In this document: positions 34,819-44,032 of the stretch, one piece after another
Position numbering within the stretch: position 1 is the stretch's first letter
How the letters are laid out: each line of letters begins with the position of its first letter
Origin: Sporolactobacillus kofuensis
GTDB taxonomy: Bacteria > Bacillota > Bacilli > Bacillales > Sporolactobacillaceae
Length of the DNA stretch: 64,000 nt
NCBI RefSeq assembly: GCF_024125425.1
Contig: NZ_JAMXWN010000006.1
Coordinates: forward strand, 62,001-126,000
Direction: 5' to 3'
Notes under the pieces: generated by a model
What the model was told of the DNA's origin: nothing
Seen by the model: only the letters and a program-made list of their open reading frames with translations
Databases searched by the model: none
Position numbers and translations under genes: made by a program

Positions 34819-35037
34819 TCCGATTGAGACACTCCACCGCAACCTCCAGCATCGAACATTTTCATCTCAATCGACCAATTTTCGTTGTGGTGATTTTAGA
34901 AAAAATGCGGTTTGTAATGAATAAATCGAGCAATACTATCATTGGTGAAATGAACGAGGACGTGGAACGTACATTTCTTTAAGACAAGGAGGCCTTATCA
35001 CTTTTAGAAAATTGGTTCTTGAAGGAGTATGTTAGGA

Positions 35038-36474
35038 ATGCCTGCAAAAAATGTGGAAGGTCATACATACAATCGTCCGTTATTGATCGTTGTGCTGCTT
35101 GTCGGAAACTTCGGAATGATGATTAACCATACTATGCTGGCAACGGCGCTCCCAGACATGATGAAGGATTTCAACGTAGATGCAGCAGACGGTCAATGGT
35201 TGACTTCAGGATTTTTGCTCATGAATGGGATCTTGATTCCCATTGCAGCCCTGCTTATGAGCAAGATAAATTCGCGAAAGCTCTATCTCATGTCAATCAT
35301 TTTACTCCTGCTGGGTACGCTTTTGTCAGCTGTCGCCATTAATTTTGGTTGGCTTCTTTTAGGACGAATGATTCAGGGAACGGGTACGGGCATCATGATT
35401 CCGCTCATGCAGACGATCTTTTTGCTCCTTTTTCCAAAAAATAAAAGGGGTTTTGCCATGGGCCTAGACGGGCTTGTGATTGCTTTCGGACGCGCGGTAG
35501 GGCTGACGCTCTCTGGTTGGATGGTTGATCATTTTCACTGGCGTATTCTATTCTGGTTATTAATTCCTCTGTTACTTGCCGTCATGTTCCTGGCGTTCAC
35601 AACCATGCGATCAATGATTCCGTTAAACCATTCACGCATTGACTATCCATCAATTGTTTTATCATCTCTAGGATTTGGTGCGTTGCTTTATGGATTCAGC
35701 AGTGTGGGCAACCATGGTTGGACGAATGTGCATGTGATCGGGGGGTTGCTTATTGGGGCGATTTTTTCATTACTCTTTATCATGAGACAGTTAACAATTA
35801 AAGAACCGATTCTAAATTTGACTGTGTTCAGATCTAAAATGTTCAGTCTGTCTGTAATTGTGAGCGGAACAGTGATGACGGTCATAACCGGTACTGAATT
35901 GGTTCTTCCGTTATACATCCAGAACTCGAGGGGAGAAAGTGCTTTTTTTTCCGGACTGATCATCATGCCTGGGGCAATCCTGATGGGGTTATTGTCTCCG
36001 GTAACAGGCATCATTTTTGATAAAATTGGTGCACGAAAATTGGTGATTTCCGGAATGAGTCTCCTTACCTTGGGAACTATTCCATTTATGTTTCTGACGA
36101 TGTCTACGACATATAGCGAAATTCTTATTTTCTATGCGGTACGGTTTTTGGGTGTTGCTATGGTAATGATGCCGATGACAACCGCTGGCTTGAATACATT
36201 ACCGAACGCGCTGATCAGCGATGGAACGGCGGTAAACAATACGGTTCGCACGATCGTGGGATCAATTGGCACATCACTCATCATCAGTGTCATGTCTGAT
36301 GTCACCCAGAGTGAGACTCCGGAAAAAGGGATGATGAGCAATGATCCATCACTTTACCATGTTTTAAAGACAGACGCCGTACTTAATGGTGTGAATGCTG
36401 CATTTATCGTTGCAGTTTGTTTCTGCGTATTGACGTTGGCCCTTACTTTTTTCATTAAAGAGTCCCGTAAATAA
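35038..36474 (+). CDS. DHA2-family MFS transporter with altered motif C
   Basis: 478 residues, 14 membrane segments, closest in this window to the transporter at 20592. HTMLATALPDMMKDFNVD corresponds to motif D1. In place of the antiporter motif (APAVGPTLSG) it reads FGRAVGLTLSG, so both conserved prolines are replaced (P to R and P to L). ATG 35038 lies 10 bases after AAGGAG; 35029 is too close. No regulator is adjacent. Confidence 0.88.
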   Translation: MPAKNVEGHTYNRPLLIVVLLVGNFGMMINHTMLATALPDMMKDFNVDAADGQWLTSGFLLMNGILIPIAALLMSKINSRKLYLMSIILLLLGTLLSAVAINFGWLLLGRMIQGTGTGIMIPLMQTIFLLLFPKNKRGFAMGLDGLVIAFGRAVGLTLSGWMVDHFHWRILFWLLIPLLLAVMFLAFTTMRSMIPLNHSRIDYPSIVLSSLGFGALLYGFSSVGNHGWTNVHVIGGLLIGAIFSLLFIMRQLTIKEPILNLTVFRSKMFSLSVIVSGTVMTVITGTELVLPLYIQNSRGESAFFSGLIIMPGAILMGLLSPVTGIIFDKIGARKLVISGMSLLTLGTIPFMFLTMSTTYSEILIFYAVRFLGVAMVMMPMTTAGLNTLPNALISDGTAVNNTVRTIVGSIGTSLIISVMSDVTQSETPEKGMMSNDPSLYHVLKTDAVLNGVNAAFIVAVCFCVLTLALTFFIKESRK

Positions 36475-36617
36475 TGTGTGAAACTCAGTGAATAAGGGCA
36501 TGATTATTGAAAAAGTTCCCTGATCTGAAAAGGATAAGATATATGGGTCTGCTTGACAGCATTAGTGAATCCTTTATAATATGTTATACCGCTCTTCAGA
36601 CAGGCAATAGGCTTTGT

Positions 36618-36682
36618 ACTTTAAAGCGATTATCTGTCGAAAAGGCGTATTTTTTTGCAAATAAGCTTTATCGCTTTAAAGT
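36618..36682. promoter_or_regulatory. Perfect 13-bp inverted repeat upstream of the permease
   Basis: ACTTTAAAGCGAT (36618-36630) and ATCGCTTTAAAGT (36670-36682) are perfect complements separated by 39 bp, ending 36 bp before the permease start. Could be a pair of regulator sites or a leader stem-loop. Confidence 0.65.
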
Positions 36683-36718
36683 GTGTTTGCGAGAAACATA
36701 GAGAGAAAGGATACGAGA

Positions 36719-38092
36719 ATGATGCGTACAACAGAAGGGAAGAAAGAAACATTGAAGCGCGGGTTGTTGCCGCGTCACATTATGTTCATGGCAATGGCCG
36801 GGATGATTGGTACCGGTATTTTTAAGGGGAGCGGCGATACGTTAAACATCGCGGGTCCAAGTGTAACGATCGCCTATCTGATCTGTGGCTTGATTTTATT
36901 TATTGTCATGGTTGCACTCGCTGAGCTGGCAATCGCGTACCCGGGCATGAACATTCAACATTTGATGCATAAGGCGTTCGGATTTCGTGTATCGATCATG
37001 GTCGGCTGGCTGTACTGGATTAACTGGATGCTGGTCACCATTGTAGAAATTTTGGCTGCAGGAAGCTTTCTCCAGTATTGGTTTCCACATGCACCATTGT
37101 GGGTGCTGGCGGGATTGTGCGGATTGTTTATAGTCGGAATTAACTTGTTCCAAGTGAGTCTGTATGGTGAATTTGAATTCTGGTTTGCTGGGATCAAGAT
37201 TGCGGCAATTATTGTCTTCATAATACTGGGTCTGTTAATTTTGTTCGGGATTATTCCAAGCCCGGCTAATCCGGTAAAAAATATATTTGGTTATGGCGGC
37301 TTTTTTCCGCATGGTTTTGGTGGAATGATCCAGGCATTTCTCGTCGTCATTTTCTCTTATGGCGGTTCGGAATTAATTGGGCTTACGGTTACTGAAGCCA
37401 AAGATGTGGAACATGTCCTGCCGAAAGTGATCAAGAGTGTTGTCTCACGTGTTGCCATGTTCTATATTTTACCGATCATTATTATTTGTGGGATTATGCC
37501 TTGGAATAGTGTTTCGGCGACGGAGAGCAGCCCGTTTGTCCAAGTCTTTGAGACAGTCGGACTCCCAGGTGTGCCCCATCTGATGAATTTCGTCTTGCTG
37601 ACGGCCGTGTTGTCTGCAGCAAATTCAGGGATCTATGCAACCACACGAACACTGTACGCAATGGCTGAGCGCGGCGAGGCACCAAGTTTTGTTCGTAAAT
37701 TATCGAAAAGCGGTGTGCCACTTGGTGGGCTTGCACTCACGACAAGCTTTTTAGTCGTCGGTGTGATCATGGCTTACATTGCTCCGGGTCAGATCATCAA
37801 TCAATTGATGAGCATACCAGGATTCACTGTTTGCCTTGTATGGATTGCAATCTGTACCGCCGAACTGAAACTACGTCCAACGTATGAACAGCTACCGTTC
37901 TTTAAAATTGTCGGGTTCCCATATATGACGATCTTAGGTATCGCTTCATTATCCGCGATTTTCTTATCGTTTATCATCAACAGTGCGAATCGAGTGGGAA
38001 CACTCACGAGCTTAGTAATTATGGCATTCCTGGTTACCGTTTCCTTTGTGGTGAAGCAGACGAAGCCAGCACCGAACAAGAACCAATCATGA
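36719..38092 (+). CDS. APC-family amino acid permease
   Basis: 457 residues, 12 membrane segments. GLLPRHIMFMAMAGMIGTGIFKGSGDTLNIAGPSV is the start motif of the amino-acid transporter (AAT) branch; SYGGSELIGLTVTEAKD and ANSGIYATTRTLYAMAERGEAP are also typical. Substrate cannot be read. ATG 36719 has AGAAAGGA upstream. Behind a long inverted repeat and followed by a terminator. Confidence 0.9.
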   Translation: MMRTTEGKKETLKRGLLPRHIMFMAMAGMIGTGIFKGSGDTLNIAGPSVTIAYLICGLILFIVMVALAELAIAYPGMNIQHLMHKAFGFRVSIMVGWLYWINWMLVTIVEILAAGSFLQYWFPHAPLWVLAGLCGLFIVGINLFQVSLYGEFEFWFAGIKIAAIIVFIILGLLILFGIIPSPANPVKNIFGYGGFFPHGFGGMIQAFLVVIFSYGGSELIGLTVTEAKDVEHVLPKVIKSVVSRVAMFYILPIIIICGIMPWNSVSATESSPFVQVFETVGLPGVPHLMNFVLLTAVLSAANSGIYATTRTLYAMAERGEAPSFVRKLSKSGVPLGGLALTTSFLVVGVIMAYIAPGQIINQLMSIPGFTVCLVWIAICTAELKLRPTYEQLPFFKIVGFPYMTILGIASLSAIFLSFIINSANRVGTLTSLVIMAFLVTVSFVVKQTKPAPNKNQS

Positions 38093-38107
38093 GTTAAACG
38101 AAAAGAG

Positions 38108-38138
38108 GAAGCTGCTCAACCTTGGGCAGCTTCTTTTT
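38108..38138 (+). terminator. Terminator of the permease gene
   Basis: GAAGCTGC pairs with GCAGCTTC, then TTTTT. Confidence 0.9.
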
Positions 38139-38149
38139 CTATCTGCTGA

Positions 38150-39352
38150 GTCGGGCACAATGAGACAAAATGGTGGCCAGGCTGGACAATTAATAAAGAG
38201 AATCTGACACAAACGTGGAGAAACGTGACCAAAACGTGGACGGATCGGATACAGATGCAGAGGAACGGGCCAAAAACAACTTGGAATGGGACAAAACAGG
38301 CTAGGAATGGGACAAAAAGCGAGAAGAACCGGACAAAAGAGGAACAATGCCCCAGTTTGAGTCTGGGAGCAGGACAAAAAAGCATAGGAACGGGCCAAAA
38401 ACAATTTGGAATGTGCCAAAAACGAATTGGAATGGGACAAAAAGCGAGAAGAACCGGACAAAAGAGTAACAATGCCCCAGTTTGAGTCTGGAGCAGGACA
38501 AAAAAGCATAGGAACAGGCCAAAAACAATTTGGAATGGGACAAAACAGGCTAGGAATCGGACAAAAGAGGAACAATGCCCCAGTTTGAGTCTGGAGCAGG
38601 ACAAAAAAGCATAGGAACAGGCCAAAAACAATTTGGAATGTGCCAAAAACGAATTGGAATGGGACAAAAAGCGAGAAGAACCGGACAAAAGAGTAACAAT
38701 GCCCCAGTTTGAGTCTGGAGCAGGACAAAAAAGCATAGGAACAGACCAAAAACAACTTGGAATGGGACAAAACAGGCTAGGAATGGGACAAAAAGCGAGA
38801 AGAACCGGACAAAAGAGGAACAATGCCCCAGTTTGAGTCTGGAGCAGGACAAAAAAGTATAGGAACGGGCCAAAAACGAATTGGAATCGGACAAAACAGG
38901 CTAGGAATGGGACAAAAAGCGAGAAGAACCGGACAAAAGAGGAACAATGCCCCAGTTTGAGTCTGGAACAGGACAAAAAAGCAGAGGAATGTGCCAAAAA
39001 CGAATTGGAATGGGACAAAACAGGCTAGGAATGGGACAAAAAGCGAGAAGAACCGGACAAAAGAGGAACAATGCCCCAGTTTGAGTCTGGAGCAGGACAA
39101 AAAAGCATAGGAACGGGCCAAAAACAACTTGGAATGGGACAAAACAGGCTAGGAATGGGACAAAAAGCGAGAAGAACCGGACAAAAGAGGAACAATGCCC
39201 CAGTTTGAGTCTGGAGCAGGACAAAAAAGCATAGGAACGGGCCAAAAACAATTTGGAATGGGACAAAAAAGCATAGGAACGGGCCAAAAACGAATTGGAA
39301 TGGGACAAAACAGGCTAGGAATCGGACAAAGCGTCAACCGAATCAGACAAAT
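38150..39352. repeat. Large 21-bp phased GGACA array with 124-bp super-period (array F)
   Basis: About 1.2 kb of units GGAAYGGGACAAAA+7, each 21 bp. The ATGCCCCAGTTTGAGTCT segment (a 19-bp unit) recurs with its TGCCCC at 38348, 38473, 38576, 38700, 38824, 38948, 39072 and 39196, spacings 125, 103, 124, 124, 124, 124 and 124; 103 is 124 minus one unit. Long minus-strand open frames (up to 300 codons) arise because the repeat lacks stops. Lies between the permease terminator and trpB. Bases 39353-39558 hold the presumed trpB promoter region only. Confidence 0.95.
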
Positions 39353-39558
39353 GGGCAATGTATGCAGATCCCTGCTCTATTTCGAACGAAAGCCTGTCAT
39401 ACCAAGAAGAACTCAAGGTAACCAAAATGTTCGGAAAATTTTTGTTGATCGAATGATAATGCTTGACTTTAGAATATTTTTATTGGAAACTTATGGGGCA
39501 CTACATTTTCGGTACCTTCCGGAGGGCGGGTACGAAAAAGAACAGGAGCTGAGTAGAG

Positions 39559-40740
39559 ATGAGTAAAAGTACGAGTACGAGTGTAGCAACAACTGCAGGT
39601 AAATTTGGGGAATTTGGCGGAAGCTATGTCCCGGATGAACTGCAGACGGTTTTGGAAGAAATTGCACAGGCCTTTGACAAGTTTAAAGACGATCCCGAAT
39701 TCAACAAAGAATTGCGTTACTATTTGAAAGACTATGTAGGACGCGAAAATCCGTTGACGTTTGCAAAGAACCTTACGGAACAAGTTGGCGGGGCAAAGAT
39801 TTATTTGAAAAGAGAAGATTTGAATCATACAGGTGCCCATAAGATTAATAACACAATTGGCCAGATTCTACTTGCGAAACGGATGGGTGCAAAAAGGATT
39901 ATCGCTGAAACAGGCGCCGGACAGCACGGCGTAGCCACAGCGACCGTTGCTGCCCTATTCGGATTGCCGTGTACGATCTATATGGGTAAATATGATACCG
40001 AACGTCAAGCATTGAACGTCTTCAGGATGGAATTGCTTGGCGCTAAAGTCGTGCCGGTGGAAAAAGGGCAAGGGCGTTTAAAAGACGCCGTTGATGTTGC
40101 ACTGGAAGACTTGGTACAGAATCACGAAACGACATTCTATCTGCTCGGTTCAGCTGTAGGACCGCATCCGTATCCAACCATGGTGCACCACTTCCAATCG
40201 ATCATCAGTGAAGAATCGAAACGCCAAATCCTTGAAAAAGAAGGTAAGTTGCCAGCTGCTGTTGTTGCCTGTGTCGGTGGGGGAAGCAATGCGATCGGGG
40301 CGTTTTCACATTATATTGACGAACCGAGTGTCCGCCTTGTCGGTGTGGAACCGGTAGAGGCAGCCAGCATCGCTGAAGGTGTGCCGGCGGTCATTCACGG
40401 GTTCAAATGTTATGCACTTGTCGATGAGAACAATGTACCGAAGCCAACGTATTCCATTGCAGCCGGGCTCGACTATCCGGGTGTCGGACCGGAGCACAGT
40501 TATTTGAAGGCTTCAGGTCGCGGTGAATACGTAACCGTTACCGGCATAGAAGCGCTCGATGCCTTCTTAATCCTTTCTAAAGTAGAAGGCATCATTCCGG
40601 CATTGGAAAGTGCACATGCTGTTGCCTACGCGATGAAGCTCGCGAAGACGCTGCCTCAGGATGAGAGTATTATCGTCAATCTTTCTGGTCGCGGGGATAA
40701 AGATGTGAAGCAAGTCTATGATATGTTGAATAAAGAGTAA
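39559..40740 (+). CDS. trpB: Tryptophan synthase beta chain, stand-alone
   Basis: 393 residues, the length of the classical TrpB1 form. [30 protein letters not shown] (PLP Lys95), [22 protein letters not shown] and [14 protein letters not shown]-like [14 protein letters not shown] are all intact. It joins indole and serine into tryptophan. No trpA or other trp gene is adjacent, so it may be a solitary copy for indole salvage or a relocated pathway gene. Preceded by an AGGAG site and followed by a terminator. Confidence 0.95.
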   Translation: MSKSTSTSVATTAGKFGEFGGSYVPDELQTVLEEIAQAFDKFKDDPEFNKELRYYLKDYVGRENPLTFAKNLTEQVGGAKIYLKREDLNHTGAHKINNTIGQILLAKRMGAKRIIAETGAGQHGVATATVAALFGLPCTIYMGKYDTERQALNVFRMELLGAKVVPVEKGQGRLKDAVDVALEDLVQNHETTFYLLGSAVGPHPYPTMVHHFQSIISEESKRQILEKEGKLPAAVVACVGGGSNAIGAFSHYIDEPSVRLVGVEPVEAASIAEGVPAVIHGFKCYALVDENNVPKPTYSIAAGLDYPGVGPEHSYLKASGRGEYVTVTGIEALDAFLILSKVEGIIPALESAHAVAYAMKLAKTLPQDESIIVNLSGRGDKDVKQVYDMLNKE

Positions 40741-40755
40741 TAGATATTAAAATGG

Positions 40756-40785
40756 CCGCATTCTCAATAGGGAATGCGGTTTTTA
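40756..40785 (+). terminator. Terminator of trpB
   Basis: CCGCATTC and GAATGCGG pair, followed by TTTTT. Confidence 0.88.
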
Positions 40786-40918
40786 ACTTTTATTGAACTT
40801 TAATTGTGAAAATGGCCAATCCGCATGGAGCAAAAGAACATAACGGCCGGGTTTTGAGGGCAAGATGAGTCGGTCTTTTTTCATTGTCAAGGTCTCGCCA
40901 GTCTGGTTATTCTCCAAT

Positions 40919-41014
40919 AGAGAACAATACAGTGTAAAAGAAATTGTAGAAATGACGGGTATTAGTCGAGCAACAGTATATCGTTACGTGAATCAAGAAC
41001 TGATTATGGCTTAA
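40919..41014 (+). pseudogene. Fragment of a serine recombinase (resolvase/invertase) C-terminus
   Basis: Reads REQYSVKEIVEMTGISRATV, then YRYVNQELIMA and TAA: the helix-turn-helix tail of Tn3-type resolvases. The catalytic domain is absent. A scar of a former mobile element. Confidence 0.65.
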
Positions 41015-41145
41015 ATGTCTACCCAAAAATGAAAGGAGCCTTTCTACATTCGACTCAATTACTTTCTATTTTAATTTACATCATGACATAGATATGTTCA
41101 CAAGATTAAGATGAAATTGGACATGAGCCTTTGGCCCAAACGTGT

Positions 41146-41268
41146 TTTGCGCATTAGATCATGAATATTGCGCATTGGTCTTATTTATCGTGCATTGGAT
41201 CCACATTTTTGCGCATAGAACTGAGGATTGCGCGCATGGACCTTAGCCTTATTGATTTGCGCATGAGT
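41146..41268. repeat. Phased GCGCAT array (array G)
   Basis: GCGCAT-type words at intervals of 21, 20, 21, 21 and 27 bp. Contains CATTGGATCCACATTTTTGC (41193-41212), shared with arrays D and H. Lies beyond the terminator of the minus-strand hydrolase gene. Confidence 0.85.
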
Positions 41269-41322
41269 TCATCAGATTTATGATCCACGTGAATCAAGTC
41301 CATGAACGGTTGAACGGATGGC

Positions 41323-41366
41323 CAAAAAATAACCCGCATGAGGAGGAAATTCTCTTCAGGCGGGTT
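41323..41366 (-). terminator. Terminator of the esterase gene
   Basis: AACCCGC and GCGGGTT bracket an inner GAGGA/TCTTC-type stem; on the minus strand ATTTTTT follows. Confidence 0.8.
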
Positions 41367-41413
41367 TAATCAGATTTTACGAGCTCTCATACGAATGAAT
41401 AAGTATTTCAAAT

Positions 41414-42052
41414 TCAGGACTGGAATTGTGCGTTCAGCCAGTTCCGAATATCGATCACTTCATCTGGTACCACACCATGAGCGGTTGGGTATTCCTTGTA
41501 GGTGACGCTCAGATCTTTGCTTTCCAAATAAGTTTCGGTTGCTTGGCCAACGTGTACCGGAAAGAGTGGGTCGAATTGGCCGTGGCCAACGAAGAATGCG
41601 GGTTGAGCACCAGGAACAACAGCTTTTGCTGATTCTGCCACATAGTCAGGCAGCCGGCCGCTCATAATGACAGCACCGTTCGATTTGTCGGGATGAAGCA
41701 GGCTGTAGGAGAGGCTCAATATGGCTCCTTGGCTGAAACCTAGGAAATATCTTGGCTGATTCGGGCTGAGTTTCTCTTTCTTTATTGTTTCATCAAAAAA
41801 GCTGTCCAGTTGATCCAGTGTCCCATTAATCACTTCTTCCTCGGTTTGCCTTGAGAAGTCAGGCACGTAATAGGTATAACCTGAGCCATAGGGCCGATTG
41901 CCTTGAACATCGATTTGTACAAAGCCTTTTTCCTCGATACCCGGGATGCTGCTGAGATCGTGATAGTTCGAGCCGACACCATGCATGGTAAAGAGTATCG
42001 GTGTGCGCTCCGTGATGTTTTCTGGTTTGCTAATTTTATATAAATAGGTCAT
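41414..42052 (-). CDS. Alpha/beta hydrolase (carboxylesterase/phospholipase-like)
   Basis: 212 residues. Oxyanion motif LFTMHGVGSNYHD, nucleophile elbow GFSQGA, Asp in GQFDPLFPV and His in TAHGVV give a complete Ser-Asp-His triad, similar to the small YtpA/EstB-type esterases. Cytosolic. The start MTYLYKIS (42052) follows GAAAGAGGTGGG. Substrate unknown. Confidence 0.85.
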   Translation of the reverse strand: MTYLYKISKPENITERTPILFTMHGVGSNYHDLSSIPGIEEKGFVQIDVQGNRPYGSGYTYYVPDFSRQTEEEVINGTLDQLDSFFDETIKKEKLSPNQPRYFLGFSQGAILSLSYSLLHPDKSNGAVIMSGRLPDYVAESAKAVVPGAQPAFFVGHGQFDPLFPVHVGQATETYLESKDLSVTYKEYPTAHGVVPDEVIDIRNWLNAQFQS

Positions 42053-42144
42053 GGTCCCACCTCTTTCAATTGTTACTGTCATTTTATTGGCTTACAAAAT
42101 GTAAGTCAAAGATTTATTCCTCGTGACTTCAAGATTTTTCTGGT

Positions 42145-42180
42145 CAACAAAAAGACCCGCGTAAATAGCTGTTTACGCGG
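42145..42180 (-). terminator. Terminator of the nitroreductase gene
   Basis: CCGCGTAAA and TTTACGCGG are perfect complements; TCTTTTTG follows on the minus strand. Confidence 0.88.
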
Positions 42181-42205
42181 ATCCGAAAGGCATAGTAGAA
42201 AAAGA

Positions 42206-42892
42206 TTAATTTTTCCATTCGACAACATCGTCAAGTGGCTGTCTCGTTTTCGGACGTGGATCTTTCACGCGGTAACCAAAAGCGACCATACAAGCAATAC
42301 CGAAATCATTGCCTTTAATAATGCCTTCTTCTTGCAAAACCTTTTCGACTTGTTCCTTATTAAAGCCCTCCATTGGGCAAGAATCAATGCCGATCTCAGC
42401 TGCTGCAGTCATCATATTTCCAAGTGCAATATAACTTTGGCGGCAGCCCCATTCAAAGAAGACGCGTTCGCTGCTGGTCAGGTCAAAATCAACTTTTTCA
42501 AAATTGTCGATGGCACTGGTCATCATATGCTCAACATCTTCCGGCAACTTCTGAATATCATTGAGCATGTGCTGCACATGATTGGAGTGTGCGCTCAATC
42601 CGAATTGAAGACGGGACAGAATCAGCACGAAATGGCTGGCCGTTTTCAGTTTATCCGTCGCACCCCATGAAGCGGGCGCGAGTTTTGCACGAAGGTCTTT
42701 GTTCTGTACCACAACAAATTTCCACGGTTCTAGACCAAATGAGCTTGGTGACAGGTGACCGGTCTCCAGGATGAACTGGAAGTCCTCATCACTGATTTTC
42801 TTTGCAGGATCGAATTGCTTGCATGCGTGTCTGAATTGAAAAGCAGACAGAATGTGTTCTTTGATTTGTTCCTTGTTCATGATCTGATTCAT
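42206..42892 (-). CDS. NAD(P)H nitroreductase, NfsB/YfkO type
   Basis: 228 residues. HILSAFQFRHACKQFDPAKKISDEDF and LSPSSFGLEPWKFVVVQN are signatures of NfsB-like FMN enzymes; YIALGNMMTAAAEIGIDSCPMEGF follows. Distinct subfamily from the NfsA-type gene at 2282. Start 42892 (MNQIMNKEQ) has GAGGAG upstream; the frame continues 21 bases further without benefit. Confidence 0.9.
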   Translation of the reverse strand: MNQIMNKEQIKEHILSAFQFRHACKQFDPAKKISDEDFQFILETGHLSPSSFGLEPWKFVVVQNKDLRAKLAPASWGATDKLKTASHFVLILSRLQFGLSAHSNHVQHMLNDIQKLPEDVEHMMTSAIDNFEKVDFDLTSSERVFFEWGCRQSYIALGNMMTAAAEIGIDSCPMEGFNKEQVEKVLQEEGIIKGNDFGIACMVAFGYRVKDPRPKTRQPLDDVVEWKN

Positions 42893-43183
42893 GATACACT
42901 CCTCTTCCTTCATTGATGTTATTCCGGATCAAAGCGAGTCTCTTGGATTGCCCTCAAGTCCGGTCAAGGTTAGAAACAGTACTTGCGTTCACAAGGATTA
43001 TTATAGTCTTTATGCGGGAAAAAATTAAACAAACCAGCTTTTTACTGGGTAAAAGAGGATTCAGAAAAAATTTTCGCTGATAGTAATATAGGGTATTTGG
43101 TTTTCGGTTCTTCACACGCGCCTGCGCAATTATAATTAAAAATTAGATAGAAAATGATATGATAGGTAAAAATACAAAAGTGA

Positions 43184-43978
43184 ATGGAAAGTTGGGTGCA
43201 AATGGAAAATAATGCATTGATGGAGCGCGTGCTTCCTTTGGAAGGTGTGTACAATTTCCGTGACATGGGCGGATTGAAAACACGAGACGGTAGGAAAGTA
43301 AAAAAAGGACTGCTCTTTCGATCGGCAGAATTGACCCGCATGACAAGCAGCGATAAGAAAAGTCTGAGGCCGCTTAATCTCAAACTCATCTATGATTATC
43401 GAGATAGGGAAGAGGCGGAGAAAAATCCTGATCCACAAATTGGCAACGAGCGGCATGAACGCGTGGCAGTGAATGGTGAGGACAAGACGACAGCAAGAGA
43501 TGAATGGGATCCGGAAACCTTTTATAAAACGTTCACGCCTGAAAAATTTGCACAAGTATACAAGGCGATGCCCATACGCAACGCCTCTTATCAACGGCTG
43601 ATGCATCTTTTTGCGAATCCGGAAAAGAATGTACCGTTGCTCCATCACTGTGCCGGCGGGCGGGATCGAACCGGCGTTGGTGCGATGCTTCTGCTGCGCA
43701 CATTAGGTGTTTCGTTCGAATCGATCATGGACGATTATTTGCTATCGAACCGTACGCTCGTGGCCTATCACGAGGAAATGTTTGAGGAAGCAGCGCACTA
43801 CGTATCGGGCGCACAGTTAAAGCGATTTGAAAAAGGATTCATATTGAATGAACAATATCTGGATGCTTCGATTGATTCGATTTTCAATACGTATGGAAAG
43901 TTCGGAAATTATTTGGAGAAAGAATTCGGCATTACGCGAGAAGTTCGCACGCGTATTAAAGATTTTTGTCTTGAATAA
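43184..43978 (+). CDS. Tyrosine/dual-specificity protein phosphatase (Y_phosphatase3 family)
   Basis: 264 residues. The family start GVYNFRDMGGLKTRDGRKVKKGLLFRSAEL and the catalytic P-loop HHCAGGRDRTGVGA (C-x5-R) are clear. Similar enzymes in Firmicutes act on phosphotyrosine and phosphoinositides. No leader peptide. The start is not firmly set: ATG 43184 or 43202, neither with a strong ribosome site. No kinase is adjacent. Confidence 0.9.
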   Translation: MESWVQMENNALMERVLPLEGVYNFRDMGGLKTRDGRKVKKGLLFRSAELTRMTSSDKKSLRPLNLKLIYDYRDREEAEKNPDPQIGNERHERVAVNGEDKTTARDEWDPETFYKTFTPEKFAQVYKAMPIRNASYQRLMHLFANPEKNVPLLHHCAGGRDRTGVGAMLLLRTLGVSFESIMDDYLLSNRTLVAYHEEMFEEAAHYVSGAQLKRFEKGFILNEQYLDASIDSIFNTYGKFGNYLEKEFGITREVRTRIKDFCLE

Positions 43979-44032
43979 TCGATGAATGGATGATGGAAGA
44001 CTACATCCATTTTTCTTATAAGCGGATTGGGA

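Noticed and set aside
34788-34982. 64-codon plus-strand frame
   Set aside because: Begins inside the GTAACGAAC array and shows no family resemblance or ribosome site.
36507-36701. 64-codon plus-strand frame upstream of the permease
   Set aside because: Contains both arms of the inverted repeat and overlaps the permease ribosome site region; more likely leader DNA.
38116-39308. Long minus-strand open frames (up to 300 codons) rich in Cys, Phe, Leu and Ser across the 38-kb array
   Set aside because: They follow the 21-bp/124-bp repeat, occur in several frames at once, have no ribosome site and reflect the lack of stop codons in the repeat. Same for frames at 1129-1651, 9038-9699 and 50467-50796.
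38150-39352. CRISPR array
   Set aside because: Units are contiguous 21-bp words without unique spacers, there is no 28-37 bp conserved palindromic repeat, and no cas genes are present.
39440-39558. Tryptophan leader peptide or T-box before trpB
   Set aside because: The only small frame with a plausible start (MFGKFLLIE) has no Trp codon, and no T-box motif or terminator lies between it and trpB.
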